Assembly: GCA_035628135.1 (NCBI GenBank)
Contig: DASPKM010000010.1
Span: 496,001 to 560,000 of the forward strand
Reading direction: 5' to 3'
DNA length: 64,000 nt
Source: DASPKM01 sp035628135
GTDB lineage: Bacteria; Bacteroidota; Bacteroidia; Chitinophagales; Chitinophagaceae
The notes beneath the pieces were generated by a model. The model was not told the DNA's origin. It saw nothing but the letters and a program-made list of their open reading frames with translations, and did no database searches. Position 1 is the first letter of the stretch. Each line of letters opens with the position of its first letter. The translations under genes were made by a program, and so were the position numbers. Of the stretch, positions 26,513 through 35,104 are shown piece after piece.

Positions 26513-28282
26513 TCACAATATGGTATACGTACCTGTATGCTCGTCTAACGTTATGGTATAAGTGCCGCCGGTTGCCGGGGTATTGAAATTGGGGCCGCCG
26601 TCGTACTTGATCTTTCCGCCGCCTGCATCTTCGTAATCAAAAGCGCCCCAGGCATTGCCTGACAGGAACTTGAATTGCTTGTTGCCGAACAGCTTAACGG
26701 TTATCTGCCACCTTCCATTGCCGATGTATGTCATTTGTGGAGAGCTTCCGGGGTCCCACTGGCCCACGCCGGCCTGATCGATGCCATCGCCGACAATGCG
26801 CATTTCTGCAGCGGGGTATCTTTCATACTTTACTTGCTGCGGATCGGTGCCGTCCCATATTACACGGGTGCGCGGCGAGGTATTGGCCAGCAGGTTCGGG
26901 CCATTGCCATCCACGTCTAAAGTGTTGGGAGCACTTCCCAGTCCCCACCACCTTGCCTTATTGGGCGCGCCATTGTCCCACTCGGGACCATCGTGTAATT
27001 TAAATTCGTCGGTGCCGCTTGAATTGGCAATGATCAAAAATTTATTGGGCCCCAGGTATGCGCCGAATATCGGTGCGCCGGCATTCCATCCCTGCATATT
27101 GCCTACAATGCCTACCTGCTTTTGCTGTATGTACACCTTGTTGGCGCCTACATCTATCGTAAGCCTGTACACACCGGAAGCAGCTATCTGAAAGTTGCCG
27201 CCCTGGTTGAAACCGGTAGTGTATTCACCCGCGCTGCCGCCGGTATTTCCATAAGCAGATCCCCAATCGCCCTTTGTTTTCGCGAACTTGAACTCATCGC
27301 CCGCATTCAATCGTACGTAGGCATAAAACACTTTGGAGTAACGGTCAGGTCTTTTATCAACCACTATTTCCATCGGGTTACCGATATCCCAACCCGTGAA
27401 ACTGCCTACAAGGTAAAAGCTCACCTTACGGAGGATGTACAAGAGATTCTCATACTTCGACCATAAAGAGAAGTTGCCCGAAGTTGCCTTTACATTCCAT
27501 TTCAATTTAGCAACCTGGCTCAGATCGGTAATGCCTTTTGCATTCAGCGAATCGCTGATCTGCTTCCAGGAAATTTGGATACTCGTATCAGTTCCATTGT
27601 TGCCGGGCGTAATCGAAAACAAAGGCTGGCTGAATGATCCATCTTCTTTTATAAAGTTCAATTGGTACCGCACCGGGTTGGCCGTATTGGCCGGGCTGGC
27701 CTTTTGCCATTTGAATACAATGAAATCACTGGTAGAGGTAGGATTGATCTCCAGGTTGGTGGACGAAGATACAGGGCCGTATATCGCGAACGGTGTAACG
27801 CCATCGCCAAACCTTGTAATGGAAATGCCGAAGCTGTTGGTAGAACGCATTTTGCCGCTTTGCGCATTTTCTGCAACCACGGCCCACACCAGGTCGGTGC
27901 TCGCCGCAGCGGCTATCCCGGCGTTCTTCAACGCATCATCCAATTGTTTTTGTGTAACCGTAAGCTGGGTAGATGCTCCTCCGTTGTCCGAAGCAATGGA
28001 CACCAATGGGTTGTCGAGCGAGCCGGTTTTGCGCGCCGCTATCCAGGTGTATTTTACAGCGGAGTTAACGCCGGGCTTAGCGGCATTCCAGCTGAGCACT
28101 ATTTTTTCATCGGGAGTGGCTGCGTTCAACACCACAGCGGTATTGTTAGCGGGGCCAACCAGCGCAAACTCGCTTACCGATTCGCCGCCCACAGCATTGT
28201 CGAATTCATATTTCTTGCAACCGGCAAGCACCAGCACTCCCAGTAAGGCAGCAAGCAGTTTAGTTGAGATTTTCATGTTCAT
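26513..28282 (-). CDS. SusE/SusF-like starch-binding outer-membrane lipoprotein
   Basis: 589 residues with lipobox LVLAGC (Cys near 22). The N-terminal half has two SusE-type Ig-like domains (VVLNAATPDEKIVLSWNAAKPG and the similar FIVFKWQKASPANT). The C-terminal half carries tandem starch-binding modules (FYLVGSFTGWDIGNPM, GIVGNMQGWNAGAPIF, MRIVGDGIDQAGVGQWDPG), each ending in a KFLSG- or KLHDG-like core. Surface SusE/F proteins hold starch near the SusCD importer without cleaving it. ATG 28276 is an equally good start. It lies 29 bp from the next gene upstream. Confidence 0.85.
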   Translation of the reverse strand: MNMKISTKLLAALLGVLVLAGCKKYEFDNAVGGESVSEFALVGPANNTAVVLNAATPDEKIVLSWNAAKPGVNSAVKYTWIAARKTGSLDNPLVSIASDNGGASTQLTVTQKQLDDALKNAGIAAAASTDLVWAVVAENAQSGKMRSTNSFGISITRFGDGVTPFAIYGPVSSSTNLEINPTSTSDFIVFKWQKASPANTANPVRYQLNFIKEDGSFSQPLFSITPGNNGTDTSIQISWKQISDSLNAKGITDLSQVAKLKWNVKATSGNFSLWSKYENLLYILRKVSFYLVGSFTGWDIGNPMEIVVDKRPDRYSKVFYAYVRLNAGDEFKFAKTKGDWGSAYGNTGGSAGEYTTGFNQGGNFQIAASGVYRLTIDVGANKVYIQQKQVGIVGNMQGWNAGAPIFGAYLGPNKFLIIANSSGTDEFKLHDGPEWDNGAPNKARWWGLGSAPNTLDVDGNGPNLLANTSPRTRVIWDGTDPQQVKYERYPAAEMRIVGDGIDQAGVGQWDPGSSPQMTYIGNGRWQITVKLFGNKQFKFLSGNAWGAFDYEDAGGGKIKYDGGPNFNTPATGGTYTITLDEHTGTYTIL

Positions 28283-28311
28283 TAGTTTATCTATGGATAG
28301 AATAGTCTTGT

Positions 28312-29097
28312 TTACTTTAACGGATCAAATCCATATTCAAAAGCCGATTCGGCGTCTACATCGTTTCCATTCGCATCCTTGATCTTTCCTTTAAATACCA
28401 CGCGCATTTTACCGATGGTAACACCAGCGGGAATGTTAAATAGCTTGGACGGAAAGAAAGCGCCGGAATATACCCCGGGGCCCAGGTTGGTGAGCGTAAC
28501 ATTTTTCGCTGCATCTACCTGTGCACCCGCATCGCTGAAAAGCGAAATGGTTGCGCCGGTAGGGTTCATGCGCTGGGTAGTGATGTCGGTTGCCAGTGAT
28601 TGATCGAGGAAAAAAGTAATCGCTTCACCCTGGCCAACCACTTTCGGGAATGTGCGGAAGGCAGTAGGCACATACACAAGCGGAGCAACCGGCAGGTGTA
28701 TGTCATCAGTTTTCAAATCGCCATTGCCATTTTTTGCTTTTACCAGGAAAGAGATCTGTGTAATCTCTGCGGGTGTCTTTCCATAATACTGTGTCGGCGT
28801 AAATGTCCAGCTCCATTTGTTGGGGCCTTCCTTCACCATCTTGCGCCCTTCATTGGAATTATCCCACGAACCGTTACCGGGCGCAGGATCGCCCGGGTTC
28901 CATGTCCAGATGTACAACGGTTCCTTACCAGCCAGGTTAGGCACATTGGAAACGTCTACAATGATCTTCACCTGGTCCTCCGCCGTAAAGGAAGAAGGTA
29001 TCCTGGTGACGATGGCGCCCGAAGTTTGCGAAAACACATAGCAGGGAGCGGCCACCAGCAGCATCAATAAGCTCAATACGTTTTTCATTCTGCTCAT
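28312..29097 (-). CDS. Secreted protein of the starch cluster, DUF4961-like
   Basis: 261 residues with a cleavable signal (LMLLVAAPCYVFSQ) and no lipobox. The mature part has two beta-rich halves: RIPSSFTAEDQVKIIVDVSN with LYIWTWNPGDPAPGNGSWDN, and TFFLDQSLATDITTQ with IPAGVTIGKMRVVFKGK. The second pattern resembles the N-terminal domain of the amylase in the same cluster, where PAGETIRKIAILFRNGNG appears. It may be an accessory carbohydrate-binding or anchoring domain. The function is not established; the family name is tentative. Confidence 0.55.
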   Translation of the reverse strand: MSRMKNVLSLLMLLVAAPCYVFSQTSGAIVTRIPSSFTAEDQVKIIVDVSNVPNLAGKEPLYIWTWNPGDPAPGNGSWDNSNEGRKMVKEGPNKWSWTFTPTQYYGKTPAEITQISFLVKAKNGNGDLKTDDIHLPVAPLVYVPTAFRTFPKVVGQGEAITFFLDQSLATDITTQRMNPTGATISLFSDAGAQVDAAKNVTLTNLGPGVYSGAFFPSKLFNIPAGVTIGKMRVVFKGKIKDANGNDVDAESAFEYGFDPLK

Positions 29098-29102
29098 ATT
29101 TA

Positions 29103-29603
29103 CTATTTCGAGAAATTAAATTCATAATTGATTACTTCCACGCCCAGCAAGGTCTTGGATTGCTTCAGCAACATTTTGTTAGATGCCAGCAAACTGTAAG
29201 ATCCAAGCGTGAGCTTAATGGTATCTCCCGCATTGATGAGGGAGATGGTTCCCACCTTTTCTGTGTTATCTACTTTCCATGTGCCCGATGTAAGCCTGAA
29301 TATTTGCGGCGCGGTGCCATGGTCAACGGTAAAAGTGGTAGGCTGCCCGCCATTGGCCACCAGCGTAAGCTTTACCTTGTTAAACTCCAGCAGGTTGGTA
29401 ATATCCTGGGTTTTGTACGGGAAGTTCTTGCGCTCTGCATCCCTGTCGCGCTGCAATACCGAAGTGCCTGTCCAGGTGCCGGCAATGGATTCCACGCCGC
29501 CCGTGGTAACGGGCTCATAGTCTTTTACGCTTTCTGGCTTGCACGAGAGCAGCATGGCCGATGCGGCGAGGATGGTCAATAAGGTCGAACGAATCTGCGT
29601 CAT
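29103..29603 (-). CDS. DUF5004-like lipoprotein
   Basis: 166 residues with lipobox MLLSC (Cys near 21). The core SIAGTWTGTSVLQRDRDAERK and the C-terminal GDTIKLTLGSY ... NYEFNFSK fit a lipocalin-like beta-sandwich of the DUF5004 type, often found beside SusC/SusD genes. It lies 26 bp after SusD and 5 bp before the next gene, so it is firmly in the operon. The role is unknown; surface glycan binding is plausible. Confidence 0.6.
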   Translation of the reverse strand: MTQIRSTLLTILAASAMLLSCKPESVKDYEPVTTGGVESIAGTWTGTSVLQRDRDAERKNFPYKTQDITNLLEFNKVKLTLVANGGQPTTFTVDHGTAPQIFRLTSGTWKVDNTEKVGTISLINAGDTIKLTLGSYSLLASNKMLLKQSKTLLGVEVINYEFNFSK

Positions 29604-29629
29604 ATATCACTGTTTATTTCGTTTTCAAT

Positions 29630-31024
29630 TTATCTTGAACAACCTCCCTGTGGATTTTGTTCGAAGTTGATGTTTACATTGATTTCAGTAGAAGGCACCT
29701 GCAGCACAAAGCCCGGGCAATTCCAGGATGCTTGTCCCACAAGCGATGGTTCTCCTTTAGCGCCTATGCGTTTTATCTGTTGCAGGCGGTCGCCGCTTTC
29801 GAAAACCATTTCCAATTTGCGTTCGGCGCGTACGCGTGCTAGGATGGCAGCAGCCGTTGCCGTCCCGGGCAAGGGAGCCAGCGTGCCGCCGTATGCGCGG
29901 TTAGTGATGTCGTTAATGTCTGCAATGGCTACGGCAAGGTTCTGGTTCAGTTCGGCGGCGCTTTCAGCCCTTATGAGCTTGAGCTCTGTAATGTGGATCA
30001 CCGGCAACACGAATAAAGGCTTGTTATACTTCTGAATGCTGTACACATGCGCGCCGCTTGCAGTAAGCGAGTCTTTATACCATGCCGATCTTCTGTCGGC
30101 AGTATTGGCTGTTCCGGCCAAATAAGCCGAACGTGTTATCTGCAACCCGAGCGATTGAAAGGGATTCGCGGGATTGCGCAAAGGGTCGAAAGCCGCGCTC
30201 TGGCCAGGTTCGTTGATAATCCACCATACGGCCTCGGTAGTGCGCGGGTTGCCGAAGCGGTTGTTAACAAAAGCAGCGGTATTATCGAATGCAAATACGC
30301 CCGAGTTGATCACCTGGTTCGCATACGCGTACGCGTTAGCAAAGTCGTTCATCTGGAAATACACTCTTGCCAGCATTGCCTTTGCGGCCCAACTGGTAGG
30401 ATAGTTGCCATTGGTTGCAGGCAGCAGGGAATCAGCGGCCCTTAAATCGGCAATGATCTGTGCGTATGTTTCCTGGACGGTGTTGCGGCTGCGCCCAAGC
30501 TCCTGCCCGCTGTTGGTTTTAATAACAATGCCATTGTGCGTATTGCCGGCGCTGAACCCATAAGGCTGCGCAAACAATTTTACCAATTCAAACGTGGAAA
30601 ATCCGCGCATGAACTTGGCCTGGCCTTCTGCATTCTTTCTAGTTGCGTCCGTATTGATCAGGCTAAGGTTCTCCAGTGCTACGTTTGCACGCTGTATGAT
30701 ATAATACGGCTCTACGTACAAATCGCGGATAGTACCGTTGGTTGCTGTTGTGTTGAGCTGGAATATCGAGGGATAATCGCCGGTAAGCAAGGGAGTGCCG
30801 TCCACAAAATCCGACATCAGTTCACCTACAATTTGTGTGCGCCCGCCCCAGAAGCCACCTCCCCTAAGCGGAGTGTAAGTTGCATTCAGTGTGGCCAACA
30901 CATCGGCCTCATTGCGTATGGCCAGTTCAGGCGGTACCTGGCCGGTGGGCTTCACTTCGATTTTTTTGCAGGCAATTGCCGTCAGCATCAGCAAGGCCGC
31001 GGGTATTAGGAATCTAAGTTTCAT
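29630..31024 (-). CDS. SusD/RagB family lipoprotein of the starch cluster
   Basis: 464 residues with lipobox MLTAIAC (Cys near 19). SusD hallmarks include EADVLATLNATYTPLRGG, the TPR helix EGQAKFMRGFSTFELVKLFAQPYG, WAAKAMLARVYFQMND, and the C-terminal VRAERKLEMVFESGDRLQQIKR. It binds alpha-glucan at the cell surface and covers the SusC barrel. It lies 21 bp after the SusC gene. The co-located SusE-like protein and GH13 enzyme support a starch or maltodextrin ligand. Confidence 0.92.
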   Translation of the reverse strand: MKLRFLIPAALLMLTAIACKKIEVKPTGQVPPELAIRNEADVLATLNATYTPLRGGGFWGGRTQIVGELMSDFVDGTPLLTGDYPSIFQLNTTATNGTIRDLYVEPYYIIQRANVALENLSLINTDATRKNAEGQAKFMRGFSTFELVKLFAQPYGFSAGNTHNGIVIKTNSGQELGRSRNTVQETYAQIIADLRAADSLLPATNGNYPTSWAAKAMLARVYFQMNDFANAYAYANQVINSGVFAFDNTAAFVNNRFGNPRTTEAVWWIINEPGQSAAFDPLRNPANPFQSLGLQITRSAYLAGTANTADRRSAWYKDSLTASGAHVYSIQKYNKPLFVLPVIHITELKLIRAESAAELNQNLAVAIADINDITNRAYGGTLAPLPGTATAAAILARVRAERKLEMVFESGDRLQQIKRIGAKGEPSLVGQASWNCPGFVLQVPSTEINVNINFEQNPQGGCSR

Positions 31025-31045
31025 TGTATATAATCAGTTAATGCG

Positions 31046-34000
31046 TTAGAAGGAAATGTTCAGTCCAAAGTTGATGCTGCGCTGCAAAGGGGGGTTCAGG
31101 AAGTTGGCGTTGCCGCTTTGGTTCCTGGCCGCATCGTTCTCTCCGTCGCGGCCGCTCTCAGGGTCGCCGACGGGGTACTCGGTAAACAGCAGCACATTGT
31201 ATCCTGTAATGAACAGCTTTGCATTGCTAAGCTTCCACCTGCTGAGCATTCTTTGCGGCAGGTGATAGCTCAGTGTCAGCTCTCTCAGCCTTACAAAATC
31301 GCTTTTGAAAACCTGGATGCTCGAGTTGTGCAGCCATGCGTTGCCGGGCTCGTACACCTGCGGGTATCCTGCAATAGTAGGACGCGGGTATTTGGCAACG
31401 TCGCCGGGTTTTCTCCAGTAATTGCCTACATAAAATCCATAAATGTTCCAGTCGGTGATCCAACCCAGGTTGCGCTTGCCGCTGTTATCCCAGATGTGGC
31501 CGCCGAACTGGTAAGTGAACACACTGTTCAGTTCCCAATTTTTGTAACGGAAGGTATTTGTAAGGCCGCCGTAGAACTCGGGCAGGGTGTTGGCCACAGG
31601 AACGCGGTCGCCCAAACGTCCATCAACCGGCGCATTCAACACCTTGGTGGTTTTGCCGGTAGCATCCAGGAAAATGGGCAACCCATCATTGGGATCAACA
31701 CCAACATAACGCACGGTGAAGATGGTGCCCACGGGATAGCCTGCTACTATCCTTGTTTCGTTGGTACCACCGCTGATGGCATCGGGCCTTAGTTCACCGA
31801 TGCTCAGTACTTCGTTATAGTTTCTCGCTATATTGAAGTTCGAGCTCCAGGTAAAATCTTTCGTTCTTACGTTGATGGTATTGATGTTGAATTCCCATCC
31901 TTCGTTCAATATGCTTCCCTGGTTTTGCCATTGATTTGCGCCCAGGCCATTGTACAGGCTGATGGGCACTTCTACCAGCACGTCCTGGCTTTCTTTGCGA
32001 TAGTATCCCAATTCAAATGTTACGCGGTTCTTCCACAATGCGGCTTCCAGCGCAACGTCGATGTTGGTGGAAGTTTCCCATTTAAGATCGGGGTTACCGA
32101 GCCTGGTGCGGAAGATGGTAGGCGTGCCATCGTAATTGGTAGCGGGCAATCTCGATGTATCGAATGATGCATATCCCGCATCCCATGGAATGTTGGCCGA
32201 ACCAATGATGCCCCAGCTTGCACGAAGCTTCAGCAGATCGATATGCCGTGATTCAGGGAAGAACTTTTCATCGGTGATCAGCCATGCGCCTGATACGGTG
32301 GGAAACCAACCTACGCGGTTGTTGTCGCGGAACACTGAGCTTTCATCGCGGCGCAGTGATGCCTGCAAAATGTATTTCCCTTTGAAGCTATAGTTCACGC
32401 GGGCAAAAATGCTCCTGAACAAACGTTGATAGGTTGTTCTGTCGGGAGCCGCGTCGATTGCACTGTCGCTCATTTTAGATTCGCCGCCATCGTATAAAGG
32501 CGCTTTCGCACTGTCAACATAAGCATAGCGGTTGATGGTTTCCTGGTCCTGGTACTCTGTTCCCACCAGGAAGGTGAACCGGTTGCTCGCATTGAGTTCA
32601 TAAATATAGTTGGCGGTAAAGTTGAAGCTGGTGTTCTTGTATTTGCTCAGGTTGTTTTCCGCATTGCCCTGGCGGGTGAGCGGCGAACGCCTTAAGTAGA
32701 AGGCAGATTTATAACTGTTGTACAGGCTATTGTTCTGCTCATACGAAGCGGTACCGCTTAGGTCGAAATTTTTAATAGGCGTGAACTTGGCGGTCAACGA
32801 ATTAATGAACCTGTTTTCCCTCGTGCGGAAGTCGCTGGTTTCACGTTGCGCAACGATATTGTTTCCACCGCCGAAATCCCAGGTAGTAAAGGCGCCGCTG
32901 GCATCGGTGGCAAAATAAGATCCGTCGGGATTGTACACTGGATAGTAAGGAAGGCCAGTGCTCATGGCCAGGCCAAGGCCGCCGTTCCATGCATTGTTCA
33001 GCAGGTTGCTTACGCCGTTATTGAATGAATTGTTCAGGCTGAATGAAAGTTTTTTCGAGGGCCGGTAATCAAGGTTGGCCCTTACGCCCATGCGCTGGTA
33101 GTCGTTGCCTACAATGTACGCGCTCTCTTTTCCATAATTAGCGCCGGCATAAAAGCTGAACTTGCCGAGGCCTTTGGATATGCTGTAATTATAATCGTGC
33201 GAAAAGCCCTGGCGCGTGGCGAGGTCCCACCAGTCGGTGGCCGGCCCATTTTTAGCGCGGTCGAGCGGGAATCCGCCGAGCATTCCGGGCAATCGTTGCT
33301 GCGGGCCTGTGTTGCCATCGTTTTCCCATGCTTCTTGGCGAATGGCCAGCCAGGTGTCTCTGTCAACGAAGTCTGGCTCTACTGCGGGGCCTGACAAGCC
33401 GACCCTTGCACTGAAGTTGTGCCTGAGCTTTCCTTTACCTCTTTTGGTAGTAATAAGCACAACGCCATTGGCGCCGCGGCTACCGTAAATGCCTGCCGCA
33501 CCCGCGTCTTTCAATATTTCAATGGATTCGATATCGTTGGGATTAAGATTGGCCAGCGGGTTGCGGTCCTGTCCCAGGTTATTGCGGGTGGGACCGTTGA
33601 GATAAGTAACATCGATGGGCAACCCGTCGATAACGTACAGGGGGTCGCCGGGAATGCTGATGGAATTGACCCCACGGATACGTATAACCGCTCCGCTTCC
33701 TGCCAGGCCGCTGGTAGTGGTAACCTGTACGCCCGCCGCCTTGCCGGCCAGGGCCGATTCAAAGCTGGGTGCGGGCACTGAAGCAATTTTATCTGAGCCG
33801 ATCTTTGAAATGCTGGCGGTAACGTCTCTCTTTTTCTGTGTACCGTATCCAACTACCACTACTTCGTTCAATGCATCGTCCGATGGCGCGAGTGATACCT
33901 GTACGCTGGCGCCGCGAATGGCAACTTCCTGCAGGGTATACCCAACAGAAGAAATGATAAGTGTCGTGGTATTGGATGAAACACTCAGGCTGAAATTTCC

Positions 34001-34189
34001 TTGTGCATCGGTGGAGGTTCCCTTGTTAGAGCCTTTGGGAACTACGGAGGCGCCCACCAGCGGGTTTCCTGTTTGCGAGTCGGTGACCTTTCCTGTTATC
34101 ACACGGTCCTGCGACCATGCTGCCTGGGTAAGCAAAAACAATAGAAATGACAGAACAACCCTCACAGGTAGCAATCGTTTGGCAGTCAT
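31046..34189 (-). CDS. SusC/RagA TonB-dependent transporter of the starch cluster
   Basis: 1,047 residues. A signal peptide (ending QAAWS) is followed by the CarboxypepD-reg-like domain (RVITGKVTDSQTGNPLVGAS), the plug with NEVVVVGYGTQKKRDVTASI and IRGVNSISIPGDPLYVIDGLP, and a long barrel ending INFGLNISF. It imports oligosaccharides across the outer membrane with TonB. It is paralogous to the SusC gene ending at 20352; the first 90 residues are especially alike. It is the first gene of the starch operon. Confidence 0.94.
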   Translation of the reverse strand: MTAKRLLPVRVVLSFLLFLLTQAAWSQDRVITGKVTDSQTGNPLVGASVVPKGSNKGTSTDAQGNFSLSVSSNTTTLIISSVGYTLQEVAIRGASVQVSLAPSDDALNEVVVVGYGTQKKRDVTASISKIGSDKIASVPAPSFESALAGKAAGVQVTTTSGLAGSGAVIRIRGVNSISIPGDPLYVIDGLPIDVTYLNGPTRNNLGQDRNPLANLNPNDIESIEILKDAGAAGIYGSRGANGVVLITTKRGKGKLRHNFSARVGLSGPAVEPDFVDRDTWLAIRQEAWENDGNTGPQQRLPGMLGGFPLDRAKNGPATDWWDLATRQGFSHDYNYSISKGLGKFSFYAGANYGKESAYIVGNDYQRMGVRANLDYRPSKKLSFSLNNSFNNGVSNLLNNAWNGGLGLAMSTGLPYYPVYNPDGSYFATDASGAFTTWDFGGGNNIVAQRETSDFRTRENRFINSLTAKFTPIKNFDLSGTASYEQNNSLYNSYKSAFYLRRSPLTRQGNAENNLSKYKNTSFNFTANYIYELNASNRFTFLVGTEYQDQETINRYAYVDSAKAPLYDGGESKMSDSAIDAAPDRTTYQRLFRSIFARVNYSFKGKYILQASLRRDESSVFRDNNRVGWFPTVSGAWLITDEKFFPESRHIDLLKLRASWGIIGSANIPWDAGYASFDTSRLPATNYDGTPTIFRTRLGNPDLKWETSTNIDVALEAALWKNRVTFELGYYRKESQDVLVEVPISLYNGLGANQWQNQGSILNEGWEFNINTINVRTKDFTWSSNFNIARNYNEVLSIGELRPDAISGGTNETRIVAGYPVGTIFTVRYVGVDPNDGLPIFLDATGKTTKVLNAPVDGRLGDRVPVANTLPEFYGGLTNTFRYKNWELNSVFTYQFGGHIWDNSGKRNLGWITDWNIYGFYVGNYWRKPGDVAKYPRPTIAGYPQVYEPGNAWLHNSSIQVFKSDFVRLRELTLSYHLPQRMLSRWKLSNAKLFITGYNVLLFTEYPVGDPESGRDGENDAARNQSGNANFLNPPLQRSINFGLNISF

Positions 34190-34227
34190 AAACAGCAGTT
34201 TTGCGTCTTATTAATGTGTAAAGAGTA

Positions 34228-34261
34228 CACAATTTAAAAGCATTTTTGCCAAACAACCAAA
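34228..34261 (-). promoter_or_regulatory. Possible promoter of the starch operon
   Basis: On the minus strand, TTTG (34258-34261) and TAAATTGTG (34228-34236) are 21 bp apart. The -7 box is imperfect. A similar TTAATTGTAC box (23378-23387) lies about the same distance before the second SusC gene, which suggests a shared arrangement. Confidence 0.35.
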
Positions 34262-34311
34262 TTTTGTCAGAGCATTAACCGCATGTTAATTGGAAATTAA
34301 GGGTATCCCCC

Positions 34312-35022
34312 TCAGTGCACCGCTTTTGCCTCGCTCTGTAAAAACTTCTCAAAATTAAAAGCATACAGCTTGCCTGGCCGGTGCGTAACCCCGGTCTCCA
34401 ATTCATTCAGATCAATCAACCAGTCGGACAATGCGATCTTCTTGCGGAAATTGCGGCGGTCCAGCTTCGAGCCCAGTATGGCTTCGTATACCGACTGCAA
34501 TTCGCGGAGCGAGAACTTTTTCGGAAGCAGGTTAAAAATGATCGGCTCTTCCATAATGCGGGTGCGCAATTTGCCGAGCGTGGTATCGAGGATGGTCTTG
34601 TGGTCAAACGCCATTTCGGTAAGATCGTCTACGAGGTGCCAGTGCAGTTGATTGTCCGGCTGCTTGGTCTTATGGTCGCGGATATTGATCAGTGCATAAT
34701 AAGCAACCGTTACCACGCGTCCGCCGGGGTGGCGATTGACGCTGCCAAAGGTCTGCACCTGCTCCAGGAACACATCGTCCAGCCCGGTCCGGTCTCGCAG
34801 CACCCGGTACGATGCTTCGTCGATATCTTCTTCAGGCCTTACAATATCGCCGAGCAAAGACCAAAGGCCTTCATATTCTTTGAGTTTGCATTCAATGAGC
34901 AGGACTTTTATCTTCCCTTTCTCATACCCGAGGATCACGCAGTCTACTGAAACCCCTATCTGGAAATACTCGCGGTCCTGGTGAAATTTTTTGACCGCCC
35001 GTGGATTACTCTCATTGAGCAT
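34312..35022 (-). CDS. Nudix-type (NrtR-like) transcriptional regulator
   Basis: 236 residues from ATG 35022. The N-terminal Nudix fold (VSVDCVILGYEKGKIKVLLIE) has a degenerate Nudix box. In the segment ending RVLRDRTGL the catalytic glutamates of REUxEExGU are replaced by V, D and R, so hydrolysis is unlikely. The C-terminal winged helix (FSLRELQSVYEAILG, LDRRNFRKKIAL) is typical of NrtR/AraR-type repressors, which in Bacteroides control sugar use. It lies 122 bp upstream of the starch SusC gene in the same direction, so it probably senses a sugar and controls that operon. Confidence 0.82.
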   Translation of the reverse strand: MLNESNPRAVKKFHQDREYFQIGVSVDCVILGYEKGKIKVLLIECKLKEYEGLWSLLGDIVRPEEDIDEASYRVLRDRTGLDDVFLEQVQTFGSVNRHPGGRVVTVAYYALINIRDHKTKQPDNQLHWHLVDDLTEMAFDHKTILDTTLGKLRTRIMEEPIIFNLLPKKFSLRELQSVYEAILGSKLDRRNFRKKIALSDWLIDLNELETGVTHRPGKLYAFNFEKFLQSEAKAVH

Positions 35023-35065
35023 GTGCAAGCAATTAAAAGTGAATTATAGGATAATAGCTTAGTGT

Positions 35066-35073
35066 CAAATATA
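35066..35073 (-). promoter_or_regulatory. -7 box of the Nudix-type regulator gene
   Basis: TATATTTG on the minus strand is an exact TAnnTTTG. The start would be near 35059, giving a leader of about 36 nt before ATG 35022. No TTTG lies at the -33 distance, so the promoter may need help or be weak. Confidence 0.5.
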
Positions 35074-35104
35074 AGGGAATTAGCGAATTGGCTAATTTGC
35101 GATC

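Noticed and set aside
27435..28382. 315-codon open frame opposite the SusE-like gene
   Set aside because: The opposite strand encodes a lipoprotein with clear starch-binding modules; the plus frame has no family features.
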